A stretch of DNA of 64,000 nucleotides from Betaproteobacteria bacterium GR16-43 (GCA_001953215.1 CP019169.1:558001-622000); one strand, 5' to 3'. Counted from the first letter of the stretch, positions 1 to 8,781 are shown. Numbers and translations are program-made. The notes: generated by a model not told the origin, from the sequence alone.

Positions 1-1
1 C

Positions 2-985
2 TCGCGGCCCGCGGGTCCGAAGGGTTACGCGATCGCGGCCGAAGCCGGCACCACGAGCACGCTCACGCCCAGGGAGATCCACGAGATCGGTCTGCAGGAA
101 GTCGCGCGCATCCGCGCCGAGATGGAGAAAGTGATCGCCTCCACCGGTTTCAAGGGCACGTTCGCGGACTTCCAGAAGTTCCTGCGCGAGGACCCGCGCT
201 TCTATTTCACGAAGTCCGAGGACATGGTCGCCGCCTACCGCGACATGGCCAAGCGCGCCGACGCGGAGCTGCCGAAGTTCTTCGCCGAGCTGCCGCGCCT
301 GCCCTACGGCGTGCGTGCGATGGACCCGCGCGAAGGCGACAACTCGGACCACTACTCGCGCGGCGCACTCGACGGCACCCGCGCCGGCTTCTTCGAGGCG
401 AACGCGAACAACCTCACCAAGCATCCGAAGTACGACATGGAGTCCACGCTGCTGCACGAGGCCGTGCCGGGCCACCACCTGCAGATCGCGCGTGCGCAGG
501 AACTGAAGGGCATTCCGGAGTTCCGCCGCGCCGGCAGCTACAACGCGTACCAGGAAGGCTGGGCGCTGTACGCGGAAAGCCTGGGCTACGAGATGGGCTT
601 CTACAAGGATCCGTACACGCGCTTCGGCACGCTCTCCAACGAGATGTTGCGCGCCTGCCGCCTCGCGATCGACACCGGCATCCACGCCTTCGGCTGGACG
701 CGCGAGCAATCGATCAAGTACCTGCTCGACAATTCCGGCGTGCACGATGCCTATGCCACGGCCGAGATCGACCGCTACATCGCCTGGCCGGGCCAGGCGC
801 TGGGCTACAAGGTCGGCGAGCTGAAGATCAAGGCCCTGCGCGCGAAGGCGAGCGCGGCCCTGGGCGAGCGCTTCGACCTGCGCCGCTTCCACAACGCGGT
901 CCTCGACGACGGGCCGCTGCCGCTCGCCGTGCTCGAGGCGCGCATCGACGACTGGATCAGGATCGAAAAGGGGAGAAAACCATGA
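2..985 (+). CDS. DUF885 family putative metallopeptidase (C-terminal part)
   Basis: The reading frame is open from the window edge, so the start lies upstream. About 327 residues are visible of a family that usually has around 600. The sequence LLHEAVPGHHLQ (about 445-480) contains the HExxH-like zinc motif typical of DUF885 proteins, and an upstream LTPREIHEIG segment is also characteristic. The expected role is a periplasmic or secreted metal-dependent peptidase of unknown substrate; the signal peptide would be outside the window. The stop codon overlaps the next gene by 4 bp (ATGA), so the two are probably co-transcribed. Confidence 0.85.
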   Translation, partial: SRPAGPKGYAIAAEAGTTSTLTPREIHEIGLQEVARIRAEMEKVIASTGFKGTFADFQKFLREDPRFYFTKSEDMVAAYRDMAKRADAELPKFFAELPRLPYGVRAMDPREGDNSDHYSRGALDGTRAGFFEANANNLTKHPKYDMESTLLHEAVPGHHLQIARAQELKGIPEFRRAGSYNAYQEGWALYAESLGYEMGFYKDPYTRFGTLSNEMLRACRLAIDTGIHAFGWTREQSIKYLLDNSGVHDAYATAEIDRYIAWPGQALGYKVGELKIKALRAKASAALGERFDLRRFHNAVLDDGPLPLAVLEARIDDWIRIEKGRKP

Positions 986-1869
986 AACGCTGGATCGCCA
1001 TTGCCGCACTCGCCGCGCTGCCCGTTGCCGCGCAGCAGGATTTCTCGAAGGTCGAAGTGAAGACGCAGAAACTGAGCGACACGGTCTACATGCTCGAAGG
1101 CGCCGGGGGCAACCTCGGGGTGAGTGTGGGCGAGGACGCGGTGTTCGTGGTCGACGACCAGTACGCCCCGATGGCCCCGAAGATCCAGGCGGCCATCGCC
1201 GCGCTCACGGCCAAGCCGGTGAAGTTCATCCTGAACACCCACTGGCACGGCGACCACACCGGCGGCAACGAGACCTTCGGCAAGGCCGGGGCCATCGTCG
1301 TCGCCCACGAGAACGTGCGCCGGCGCATGAGCACCGAGCAGTTCATCGAGCTCTTCAAGGCGAAGGTCCCGGCGTCGCCCAAGGCCGCGCTGCCCATCGT
1401 CACGTTCGCCTCCGACGTCACGTTCCAGTTGAGCGGCGAGGAGATCCGCGCGATCCACGTTCCCCGCGCCCACACGGACGGCGACGCGATCGTGCATTTC
1501 GTGAAGGCCGACGTGATCCACATGGGCGACACGTTCTTCCATCCCATGTACCCCTTCATCGACAGCTCCTCCGGCGGCACGGCCGACGGCATGATCGCGG
1601 CGGCCGACAAGGTGCTGGCGATGGCCGGGGACAAGACGAAGATCATCCCGGGCCACGGGCCGCTCGCCACCAAGGCCGACCTGAAGGCCTACCGCGACAT
1701 GCTGGCCGAGTTGAGCGGGCGCGTCGCGAAGCTCGCCAAGGCCGGCAAGACCATGGACGAGATCAAGGCGGCCAACGTGGGCGCCGGCTTCGACGAGAAG
1801 TGGGGCAACGGCTTCATCAAGGCCGACAAGTTCGTCGAGATGCTCGCCGCGCCCCTGCTGAAGAAGTAG
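982..1869 (+). CDS. Exported MBL-fold metallo-hydrolase
   Basis: This 295-residue protein begins with a cleavable signal peptide (MKRWIAIAALAALPVAAQQ). It carries the metallo-beta-lactamase-fold zinc motif HWHGDHTGG near residue 88, followed by later zinc-ligand contexts (PRAHTDGD, GHGPLA). It resembles the periplasmic quinoprotein-relay/SoxH-like branch more than true class B beta-lactamases, so substrate and antibiotic relevance cannot be inferred. The start overlaps the DUF885 stop by 4 bp, which suggests a two-gene transcript of exported metalloenzymes. Confidence 0.85.
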   Translation: MKRWIAIAALAALPVAAQQDFSKVEVKTQKLSDTVYMLEGAGGNLGVSVGEDAVFVVDDQYAPMAPKIQAAIAALTAKPVKFILNTHWHGDHTGGNETFGKAGAIVVAHENVRRRMSTEQFIELFKAKVPASPKAALPIVTFASDVTFQLSGEEIRAIHVPRAHTDGDAIVHFVKADVIHMGDTFFHPMYPFIDSSSGGTADGMIAAADKVLAMAGDKTKIIPGHGPLATKADLKAYRDMLAELSGRVAKLAKAGKTMDEIKAANVGAGFDEKWGNGFIKADKFVEMLAAPLLKK

Positions 1870-1934
1870 GCGCAATTTCGGAATTTGTGAACTACGCCAC
1901 GGCGCCTCCCGGCGCCGGGGTGTAGGGTCGCGCG

Positions 1935-3101
1935 ATGCTCGACCTGCCCACCCTGCTCCTTGCCCTCGTCGCCACGGACCTTGTCCTGGGCGCGACGCTG
2001 GCGATCGGATCGCGCGGGCGCTTCCGCGACGGGGTTCCCTACTGGTTCGGCGCCCTGGGCGCCCGCGTGGCGTCGATCGTCTTCCTGGGGCTCCCCGCGT
2101 CGGCTGGCGATCCGGCCCTCGCCATCGTCGCGGTCACGCTGCTGGCGCTCTCGTACACCCTGCAGGCCGCGGCCCTGCTGCAATTCGGCTCGCGCCGCCT
2201 CCCGGCCTGGGTGCATACCGCCGTGCTGGCGGGCGTGGGCGTGCCCTTCGCGCTGCTCGCAGGCGACACGGGCTCGCGCATCCTCTTCACCGGGTTGGCG
2301 CTCGGCACCGTGATGCTGGTCATCGCGGGCATCGCCACGCAATTGCAGGCGCCGATCAGCCGGGCCACACGGGCGCTTGCCGTCGGCGCGTATGTCGCCG
2401 GCGCAGTGGTGTTCTACGTGCGCGCGGTCGGCTCCGCCTGGGCCGCCGATCCGCTCAAGGCTTTCCTCGAGCCGAGTGCCTTGCAGGCCATCACGCTGAT
2501 GCTGGCCTACATGGCCACGCTCGCGGCCTCGTGCGCCTTCATGCTGCTGCTGAAGGAACGCGGCGATGCGTCCTCCGAGCGGCTGGCCTCGCTCGATTCG
2601 CTCACCGGCGCGTACAACCGCCGCTCCTTCCTCGAGAACGCGGAGCGCACGCTTGCCCTGGCCCTGCGCGCGAACCAGCCCCTGTCGGTGATCATGGTGG
2701 ACATCGACCACTTCCGCCGCATCAACGAGCACCACGGCCAGCGGATCGGCGACGAGGTCCTGCGCAGGCTCGCCGACGTCGTGCGGTCGCAACTGCGCAA
2801 GGAAGACCTCCTGTCGCGTTTCGGAGGTGAAGAGTTCTGCGTCCTGCTGCCGCAAGTGCCCGGCCCGGGCGCCGTGATCGTGGCCGGGCGCATCCGCAAG
2901 GCCGTGTGCGCCGAGCCGATCCGCATCGACGGGCGCGAGATCGAGGTCACCGTGAGCGCGGGCGTGGCCGCGCGGCTGGACGAAGGCCCGGAGAGCATCG
3001 ACGCCATCCTCGGCCGCGCCGACCAGGCGATGTCGCTCGCCAAGAACCGCGGCCGCAACCGCGTCGTGGCGCTCTCGCTCGGACGGTCCGTAGCCGCGTA
3101 A
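1935..3101 (+). CDS. Membrane-bound diguanylate cyclase (GGDEF)
   Basis: The 388-residue protein has an N-terminal region of about 205 residues with six or seven hydrophobic segments, then a GGDEF domain (about 215-380). The active-site loop is GGEEF at 297-301, a functional variant. The metal-site Asp is in VDIDHF, and RKED at 288-291 sits five residues before the loop, matching the RxxD product-inhibition site. It should make c-di-GMP at the inner membrane in response to an unidentified signal sensed by the membrane region, which I cannot assign to a named MASE family. There is no EAL domain. Confidence 0.88.
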   Translation: MLDLPTLLLALVATDLVLGATLAIGSRGRFRDGVPYWFGALGARVASIVFLGLPASAGDPALAIVAVTLLALSYTLQAAALLQFGSRRLPAWVHTAVLAGVGVPFALLAGDTGSRILFTGLALGTVMLVIAGIATQLQAPISRATRALAVGAYVAGAVVFYVRAVGSAWAADPLKAFLEPSALQAITLMLAYMATLAASCAFMLLLKERGDASSERLASLDSLTGAYNRRSFLENAERTLALALRANQPLSVIMVDIDHFRRINEHHGQRIGDEVLRRLADVVRSQLRKEDLLSRFGGEEFCVLLPQVPGPGAVIVAGRIRKAVCAEPIRIDGREIEVTVSAGVAARLDEGPESIDAILGRADQAMSLAKNRGRNRVVALSLGRSVAA

Positions 3102-3110
3102 AATCGCGGC

Positions 3111-3755
3111 ATGCAACTCCTCTACATCGCCGATCCCCTCTGCTCCTGGTGCTATGGCTTCGGCCCGGAGCTCGACAAACTCCTGGCCGCGCATCCCGAA
3201 GCGAAGGTCGACCTCGTGATGGGCGGCCTGCGCGCGTTCAACACCGAGCCGGTGAGCCCCGCCTTCGTCGACATGCTGCGCGGCCACTGGAAGCACGTGG
3301 CCGACGCGAGCGGGCTGCCGCTCTCAGATTCGCTGATCTCGACGCCGGGCTTCGTCTACGACACCGAGCCGCCCTGCCGCGCGGTGGTCACGGCGCGCAC
3401 GATCGACGCCACGAAAGCCCTGCCGCTGCTGAAGGCCGTGCAATCGGCGTTCTATCGCGACGGGCGTGACGTCACGAAAGCCGAGGTCGTCGCCGATCTC
3501 GCCGCCTCCGTGGGCTACGACCGCGCGGCCTTCCTCGAGAAATTCGACGGCTCCGAGATGCGCGACGAGACGCGCCTCGATTTCAGCACCGCGCAGACGC
3601 TGGGCGTCACGGGCTTTCCTACGCTTGGCATCGCGTACGGCCAGCAGCTCTATCTCGTGACCTCGGGCTACGTGACGGCCGACGTGCTCGAGCAGCGGCT
3701 CGCGGAGATCGATCGGCTTTCGCGCGAGCGCGCGGTGGCCAATCCCGCCGCCTGA
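3111..3755 (+). CDS. Cytoplasmic DsbA-family thioredoxin-like oxidoreductase
   Basis: This 214-residue protein has a thioredoxin fold of the DsbA/FrnE type: it opens with MQLLYIADPLCSWCYGF, with a CSWC redox motif at residues 11-14, then an alpha-helical insertion and a cis-Pro-like segment (GVTGFPTLGI). There is no signal peptide, so it is probably cytosolic. FrnE-like proteins act as disulfide isomerases in oxidative stress and others are chromene-carboxylate isomerases; the CxxC favours a redox role. It starts 9 bp after the diguanylate cyclase gene. Confidence 0.85.
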   Translation: MQLLYIADPLCSWCYGFGPELDKLLAAHPEAKVDLVMGGLRAFNTEPVSPAFVDMLRGHWKHVADASGLPLSDSLISTPGFVYDTEPPCRAVVTARTIDATKALPLLKAVQSAFYRDGRDVTKAEVVADLAASVGYDRAAFLEKFDGSEMRDETRLDFSTAQTLGVTGFPTLGIAYGQQLYLVTSGYVTADVLEQRLAEIDRLSRERAVANPAA

Positions 3756-3862
3756 GCCTGCCGGTAACAAGGCTTGGGAGGCGGCTTCGTGAGCTGATCT
3801 CGCCGCCGCGCTACGATAGCCCTTCGCCGGCCGTTCGAGCCGGCCTCCCGGAGGAGAACCCC

Positions 3863-4657
3863 ATGACCCAGAACCGCCGCGATTTCCTCAACGCCGGCGC
3901 CGCGATCGGCGCCGCCACCGTCGCCGCGTGCGCGGCGCCCGGCACGACGACCGCGCAGTCCGGCAAGATCCTGTTCGCCCAGAAGCCCGTGCTCGTTCCG
4001 GTGATGGGATCGGACGAGCATTTCCAGGTGCGCCGCATCTACTGCGTCGGCCGCAACTACGCCGCGCACGCCCGCGAGATGGGCTCCGATCCGACGCGCG
4101 AGCCGCCGTTCTTCTTCCAGAAGCCGACGGATGCGATCCAAGTGGTCGCGCCCGGACAGACCGTCGACCATCCGTATCCGCCGATCACGAAGAATTACCA
4201 CTACGAGATCGAGCTGGTCGCGGTGCTGAAGGGCGGCGGGCGCAACATCCCGGCCGACAAGGCACTGGACATCGTCTATGGCTACGCCACGGGCCTCGAC
4301 ATGACCCGGCGCGACCTGCAGCGGGCGATGGGCGACCAGAAGAAGCCGTGGGAAGTGGGCAAGAGCTTCGACCAGTCCGCGGTCATCACGCACATCTACC
4401 CCGCGACCCAGGTCGGCCACCTCGACAAGGGCGCCATCTGGCTCAAGGTGAACGGGCAGGTGAAGCAGAACGCGAACCTGAACCAGATGACGTGGAACGT
4501 GGCCGAGCAGATCGCCAACCTCTCGACGTTCTACGAGCTCTTCGCCGGAGACATCATCTACACCGGCACGCCGGAGAACGTGGGCCCGGTGGTGAAGGGC
4601 GACCTCATGACCGGCCACATCGACGGGCTCTACGACCTGAACGCGAAGGTGGTGTGA
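3863..4657 (+). CDS. Fumarylacetoacetate-hydrolase-family protein with a Tat/lipoprotein signal
   Basis: The 264-residue protein carries the FAH fold core from about residue 50: VGRNYAAHAREMG, the metal ligands in HYEIELVAVLKGG, TGLDMTRRDLQ and a C-terminal GDIIYTGTPENVG loop. Relatives act on acylpyruvates or 2-hydroxy-hepta-2,4-diene-1,7-dioates in the cytoplasm. Unusually, this copy starts with NRRDFL and a hydrophobic stretch ending VAAC, a twin-arginine signal with a lipobox-like Cys. It is preceded by a GGAGGAG ribosome site and overlaps the following S41-like gene by 4 bp. Confidence 0.85.
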   Translation: MTQNRRDFLNAGAAIGAATVAACAAPGTTTAQSGKILFAQKPVLVPVMGSDEHFQVRRIYCVGRNYAAHAREMGSDPTREPPFFFQKPTDAIQVVAPGQTVDHPYPPITKNYHYEIELVAVLKGGGRNIPADKALDIVYGYATGLDMTRRDLQRAMGDQKKPWEVGKSFDQSAVITHIYPATQVGHLDKGAIWLKVNGQVKQNANLNQMTWNVAEQIANLSTFYELFAGDIIYTGTPENVGPVVKGDLMTGHIDGLYDLNAKVV

Positions 4658-5877
4658 TCCTGCGCCTGGCCGCAACGCTGCTGCTGTCCTGCGGGCTCGC
4701 CTTCGGCGAGCCCGTTTCGTTTACGGCGCCGCAGCGCGCACAGGATTTCGATGCGATGGCCCGCGCGGTGGAGAAGGACTACGTCTATCTCGCTTCGCGC
4801 GACGGTTGGCGCCGCTCCCGGGAGGCGTGGCGGAAGAAGGCGCTGGCCGCGACGACACCACTCGCTTTCGCGCTCGCCCTCGAAGGCGCGTTGCGCGAGC
4901 TTCGCGACGACCACGTCTTCCTCCGCGTCCAGGGCTTCACGCTCGAGCGCCGCGTTCCCGCCGGTACCGACGTGTGGGCGAGCTGGACGGGGTCGCGCGC
5001 CACCATCGACGCAGTGCGTCCGTCGAGCGTCGCCGATGTGGCGGGCCTCCACCCCGGGCAGCAGATCGTGTCCGTGCAGGGCGTGCCGGTCGAGCGTGTC
5101 GTTCGCGAGTTGGTTGGCGGTTCCGCGAACCCCGCCGCGCGCGACTGGGCGTTGCGGCACGTGATGGCGGGCCCGCGCGACGGCAGCTACTTCGTCGGCG
5201 TGCGCGAGGAAGGCAGCGATGCGCGGCCGCGGCAGTACGAAGTCGTTCGCACGGCCGTGCCCGAGGGCAACGGCACACCGCTACTCGCACGCAAGATCGG
5301 CGAAGCGCGCGACATCGCCTATATCCGACTGCGGAACAACTTGGGCGACGAAGGCGTGGTGATGCACTTCGACGCGGCGCTGCAGCAGATGCGCGAGACG
5401 CGCGCGATGATCCTCGACCTGCGCAGTACGGAATCGGGCGGATCGGAAGCCGTGGTGCGCGCGATCCTCGGTCGCTTCGTCGAGAAGGAATCGCCATGGC
5501 AGGTTCGCGAGGGTCGGGGAAAGGCCCGCACGACCGATGTCGTTGCGCCGCGCGGCCCGTTCGCATTTCGCGGCCCGCTCGTGGTGCTGGTCGATCGCTG
5601 GACTGCGGCCGAAGGTGAAGCGCTCGCGGCCGGCCTCGATGCCGTGGCCAACGCAACGCTCGTGGGCACGTCGATGGCCGGGCTGCGGGGCGTGCGTCGC
5701 GAAGTGACGCTGCCCCAAACCGGATGGGTGGTCGCCTTCCCCGCGGAGCGTGCGCTCCACGTGAACGGCAAATCGCGCGAGTCACTGCGGCCCGATGTCG
5801 AGGTCGATCTCGTGCACCCTTCGGGCGGCCCCGGCGACCCCATCCTCTACCAGGGCCTCAAGCACCTCACGAAATAA
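4654..5877 (+). CDS. Exported S41-family (C-terminal processing peptidase-like) protein, possibly inactive
   Basis: The GTG start at 4654 overlaps the previous stop (GTGA) and gives 407 residues with a signal peptide (MILRLAATLLLSCGLAFG). A PDZ-like segment (ATIDAVRPSSVADVAGLHPG) precedes an S41 core with ILDLRSTESGG and PLVVLVDRW. Where active relatives have a nucleophilic Ser (SAAE or TGSMGE types), this protein reads RWTAAEGEA near residue 315, so the nucleophile seems to be absent. The gene ends inside the hairpin repeat at 5873-5996, which contains its stop codon. Confidence 0.78.
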   Translation: MILRLAATLLLSCGLAFGEPVSFTAPQRAQDFDAMARAVEKDYVYLASRDGWRRSREAWRKKALAATTPLAFALALEGALRELRDDHVFLRVQGFTLERRVPAGTDVWASWTGSRATIDAVRPSSVADVAGLHPGQQIVSVQGVPVERVVRELVGGSANPAARDWALRHVMAGPRDGSYFVGVREEGSDARPRQYEVVRTAVPEGNGTPLLARKIGEARDIAYIRLRNNLGDEGVVMHFDAALQQMRETRAMILDLRSTESGGSEAVVRAILGRFVEKESPWQVREGRGKARTTDVVAPRGPFAFRGPLVVLVDRWTAAEGEALAAGLDAVANATLVGTSMAGLRGVRREVTLPQTGWVVAFPAERALHVNGKSRESLRPDVEVDLVHPSGGPGDPILYQGLKHLTK

Positions 5878-5996
5878 TTGGGGTCAGACTCCCATTAAGT
5901 TCGAAATCGGGGTCAGGGTAGAAATATCGCCCCGCGGCGATGGCCGCGAAAGATATTTCTACCCTGACCCCGATTTCGAGTCTGACCCCAATTATT
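5873..5996. repeat. Interspersed hairpin repeat, copy 1 (long form)
   Basis: This is a nested palindrome between convergent genes. The outer arms 5873-5891 and 5978-5996 match perfectly over 19 bp, and the inner arms 5903-5928 and 5952-5977 match perfectly over 26 bp. The core GGGGTCAGGGTAGAAATAT recurs in copy 2 at 8285-8336. The stops of both flanking genes (TAA 5875-5877 and, on the minus strand, 5992-5994) lie inside it. It resembles REP/BIME-like elements mobilised in trans by RAYT transposases, and could also act as a bidirectional terminator. Confidence 0.85.
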
Positions 5997-6396
5997 TTTT
6001 GATCTTGGCCTGGACGCGTTGGTCGAAGCGCTCGACGTTGACGACGACGCGCTCGTGCGTGCCTTCGCCGATGAGCTCGCGCTCGTCGTCGCAGCGGACC
6101 TTGAAGTAGATGGTGCGGCCCTCGACCTTCAGCACTTCCGCGGTGGCGCGGACCTTCATGCCGACGGGCGTGGCGGCGACGTGCGTCACGTCGAGGTGGG
6201 TGCCCAGGCTCTGGTGATGCTCGGGGAGCGACTGCTCCACCGCGGCCAGCGCGGCAGCCTCGATCAAGTTGATCATCACCGGCGTGGCGAGGACGCGGAT
6301 GCGCCCGCTGCCGATGCGCGGCGCGGTGTGCTGTTCGCCGACGAGGAGTTCGGCGGTGCCGGTCAGTCCGGCGGGCAAGTGGAGTTCGAGGGGCAT
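5992..6396 (-). CDS. Hotdog-fold thioesterase family protein (FlK-like)
   Basis: Starting at the Met at 6396 gives 134 residues; an in-frame Met at 6441 would add 15 but leaves only 18 bp to divergent mnmC. The hotdog pattern is clear: VLATPVMINLIEAAALAAVE, then LGTHLDVTHVAATPVG. This places the Thr, Glu and His in the positions used as a catalytic set by fluoroacetyl-CoA thioesterase FlK. It probably hydrolyses a small acyl-CoA in the cytosol; the substrate is unknown. Its stop codon is supplied by the hairpin repeat. Confidence 0.8.
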   Translation of the reverse strand: MPLELHLPAGLTGTAELLVGEQHTAPRIGSGRIRVLATPVMINLIEAAALAAVEQSLPEHHQSLGTHLDVTHVAATPVGMKVRATAEVLKVEGRTIYFKVRCDDERELIGEGTHERVVVNVERFDQRVQAKIKK

Positions 6397-6459
6397 GCGA
6401 TGGCGTTCCGGTGTGAAGCGCCATTCTGACAGAATGCGCATTCACATCGCGCCGCCCCC

Positions 6460-8280
6460 ATGCCCGTCTCCGTCCCCAACGCACGCATCACGTTCACCGT
6501 CCACGGCGCGCCGTATTCCGAAGCCGTGGGCGATGTATACCATTCCGTCGCTGGAGGCCTCGAGCAGGCGCGGCAGGTCTTCCTCGCCGGGAACGGGCTG
6601 CCCGAGCGCTGGCGTGGCCGCGATTCCTTTGTGATCCTCGAGACCGGCTTCGGCACCGGCCTGAATTTCCTCGCGACGTGGGACGCGATGCGCGCGGATC
6701 CGCAAAGGCCGAAGCGCGTGCACTTCGTCTCCGTCGAAAGGGAACCGCTCGCGCGCGAGGACCTGCGTCGCGTGCTCGAGCCGTTGACCGAAGTTGCGCC
6801 GCTCGCGCACGCGCTGATCGAAGCGTGGCCTCCGCCCGTCGCGGGCTTCCATCGCATCCACTTCGACAACGGCCAGGTGATCCTCACGTTGCTCCAGGGC
6901 GATGCGATCGCCCTCTTGCCGCAACTCGTGGCGCAAGTGGACGCCTTCTTCCTCGACGGCTTCACGCCCGCGCGCAACCCCGCGATCTGGTCGCCCGAAG
7001 TCGTGCGCGAGCTCGCGCGTCTTGCGGCGCCGGGTGCTACGCTTTCCACATGGACCGTCGCGGGCGGCGTTCGCGGCGCGCTCACCGATGCGGGCTTTCT
7101 CGTCGAGAAGCGCGCGGGATTCGCGTTCAAGCGCGAGAGCCTGGGCGGAACGTGGCATGTTCCGGCGCAGGCGCCCTCGTCGATCGCGCGCAGGGCCGTA
7201 GTCATCGGTGCAGGGCTCGCGGGAACCGCATGCGCGGAGCGTCTCGGCGTTCGTGGCTGGGATGTCGCGCTCGTCGATGGCCGCGACGCAGGCTCCAGCG
7301 GTGCCGTGGGTCTCGTGCGCCCGATCGCGAACCTGCGGGATGCGACCAACGCGCAACTCTCGCGCAGTGCATTCCTTTACGCGCTGCAGCACTACGGCAC
7401 GCTGCAGACGGATGGTTATCACCTGCAATGGGATCGCTGCGGCGTGCTGCAACTCGCGGGCGACGACGACGAGGCCCGGCGCTTCGCGGCGATCGCACAG
7501 TCGCAGCACTACCCGCTCGAGCTCCTCACGTTCGTGGGCCGCGATCGTGCGTGCGAGATCGCCGGACGCGACGTGCCACAGCCGGGGTGGTGGTTCCCGC
7601 GCGGCTCCTGGGTCTCGCTGCCCAGCCTCGCGATCGCCGCCCTCGCGCGCGTGGGTCCGCGCGTCACGAAGTCCCTGGGCCGCAGGGTCGAGCGCATCGA
7701 ACGCGAGGGCGCGGCCTGGCGCGCCCTCGATGCGAGCGGTCGCGTGATCGCCGAGGCGCCGGTGATGATCCTCGCGAACGCGGCCGATGCGAAGAGACTC
7801 GCACCCGACGCGCGTCTCTCCTTGAGTTCCGTGCGTGGCCAACTCACGTACGTGCCGGCGGACCCGTCGCGCAGCCTCGGCGTGATCGTCTCGGGCAATG
7901 GCTACGTCGCCCCACTTCCCGACGGCGGCCACTGCGTCGGCGCGACCTACCAGCATGACGACGCCGATGTCTCCGTTCGCGCGTCCGACCATCGCCACAA
8001 TCTCGATCGCGCGGAGACGATGCTGCCGGGATTCACGGCGGGCGTTCATCCGATGAACCTCGCGGGCTGGACGGGATTTCGCGCGACGGTACCCGATCGC
8101 CTCCCCATCTTCGGTGCATGCGCCGCGCCGGGGTTGTATGCGGCGACCGGGCTCGGCTCTCGTGGACTGCTCTGGTCGCCCCTCGGCGCCGAGCTTCTCG
8201 CCTCGATGCTCGAAGGCGAACCCTTGCCGCTGCCCCGCGACCTCGCGGGCGCCATCTCGCCGCGCCGCTTCCTCTCGTAA
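6460..8280 (+). CDS. mnmC: Bifunctional tRNA mnm5s2U34 methyltransferase / FAD-dependent demodification enzyme
   Basis: The 606-residue protein matches MnmC in two-domain order. The N-terminal SAM-dependent methyltransferase half (MnmD) has ILETGFGTGLNFL and the FLDGFTPARNPAIWS motif. The C-terminal FAD oxidoreductase half has AVVIGAGLAGTACAERL near residue 245 and a terminal GLGSRGL segment. The enzyme converts cmnm5s2U to nm5s2U and then mnm5s2U at the tRNA wobble position. Length is slightly below E. coli MnmC (668). It is divergent from the thioesterase gene and ends just before repeat copy 2. Confidence 0.93.
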   Translation: MPVSVPNARITFTVHGAPYSEAVGDVYHSVAGGLEQARQVFLAGNGLPERWRGRDSFVILETGFGTGLNFLATWDAMRADPQRPKRVHFVSVEREPLAREDLRRVLEPLTEVAPLAHALIEAWPPPVAGFHRIHFDNGQVILTLLQGDAIALLPQLVAQVDAFFLDGFTPARNPAIWSPEVVRELARLAAPGATLSTWTVAGGVRGALTDAGFLVEKRAGFAFKRESLGGTWHVPAQAPSSIARRAVVIGAGLAGTACAERLGVRGWDVALVDGRDAGSSGAVGLVRPIANLRDATNAQLSRSAFLYALQHYGTLQTDGYHLQWDRCGVLQLAGDDDEARRFAAIAQSQHYPLELLTFVGRDRACEIAGRDVPQPGWWFPRGSWVSLPSLAIAALARVGPRVTKSLGRRVERIEREGAAWRALDASGRVIAEAPVMILANAADAKRLAPDARLSLSSVRGQLTYVPADPSRSLGVIVSGNGYVAPLPDGGHCVGATYQHDDADVSVRASDHRHNLDRAETMLPGFTAGVHPMNLAGWTGFRATVPDRLPIFGACAAPGLYAATGLGSRGLLWSPLGAELLASMLEGEPLPLPRDLAGAISPRRFLS

Positions 8281-8284
8281 GACG

Positions 8285-8336
8285 AAATCGGGGTCAGGGT
8301 AGAAATATCTAAATATTTCTACCCTGACCCCGATTA
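8285..8336. repeat. Interspersed hairpin repeat, copy 2 (short form)
   Basis: Arms 8286-8308 and 8313-8335 are perfect 23-bp inverted repeats around a 4-nt loop and share the GGGGTCAGGGTAGAAATAT core with copy 1 at 5873. As in copy 1, the element lies between convergent genes and provides the minus-strand gene's stop (8334-8336). The outer GGGGTCAGACTC arms of copy 1 are missing. Confidence 0.85.
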
Positions 8337-8615
8337 TTTCTTTTCGACGCCCCGGAGGGCGTAGGAGAGGCCGGTGAGCACGATCCAGCCGGCCGCGGCC
8401 ACGGCGAGAATGGTCGTACGGTTTGGAAGGTCTTCCATCATGAAGGTCCACACGCCGGCCACGAAGCAGAGGGATCCCGCCACGCCGAGCAGGTTGGTCT
8501 TCGCATCGAAGGCGAGCGCCTTCTTGCAATGCGGGCAGAGGAACGCGTTGTACCAGCGGCCGATGGGATTGGCGCTCACGACGCCGCTGCAATGGGGACA
8601 TTTCAACGCGGGCAT
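8334..8615 (-). CDS. Small zinc-ribbon membrane protein
   Basis: This 93-residue protein has two CPHC pairs about 20 residues apart (CPHCSG and CPHCKK) forming a zinc ribbon at the N terminus, followed by two hydrophobic segments (LLGVAGSLCFVAGVWTF and ILAVAAAGWIVLTGLSYAL) and a basic C terminus. I do not recognise a named family. The architecture suggests an inner-membrane protein with a cytosolic zinc ribbon. An AGGT ribosome site precedes the ATG. The stop codon lies in repeat copy 2. Confidence 0.75.
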   Translation of the reverse strand: MPALKCPHCSGVVSANPIGRWYNAFLCPHCKKALAFDAKTNLLGVAGSLCFVAGVWTFMMEDLPNRTTILAVAAAGWIVLTGLSYALRGVEKK

Positions 8616-8781
8616 GTTTTGACCTAGTTTCGCTCTATTTTAGGGTTGGCGGACTGGAAAACCGCCAGAGTTGTCCACATCTTGTTCGACTGAAAGCATT
8701 TGCCGCGCACTCGGCCGAACGGATGCCTAGAATAGCCTTCCGGCGCCGCAGTCCCACCCCGTCCGGTTTTCAGCGAGCCCC

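Noticed and set aside
982-1869. The MBL-fold protein as an antibiotic-resistance beta-lactamase
   Set aside because: The HxHxDH motif is shared by the whole fold; neighbouring sequence and context do not match class B beta-lactamases.
5873-8336. The two hairpin repeats as a CRISPR array
   Set aside because: The copies are 2.4 kb apart with genes between, contain internal palindromes and have no regularly spaced spacers or cas genes.
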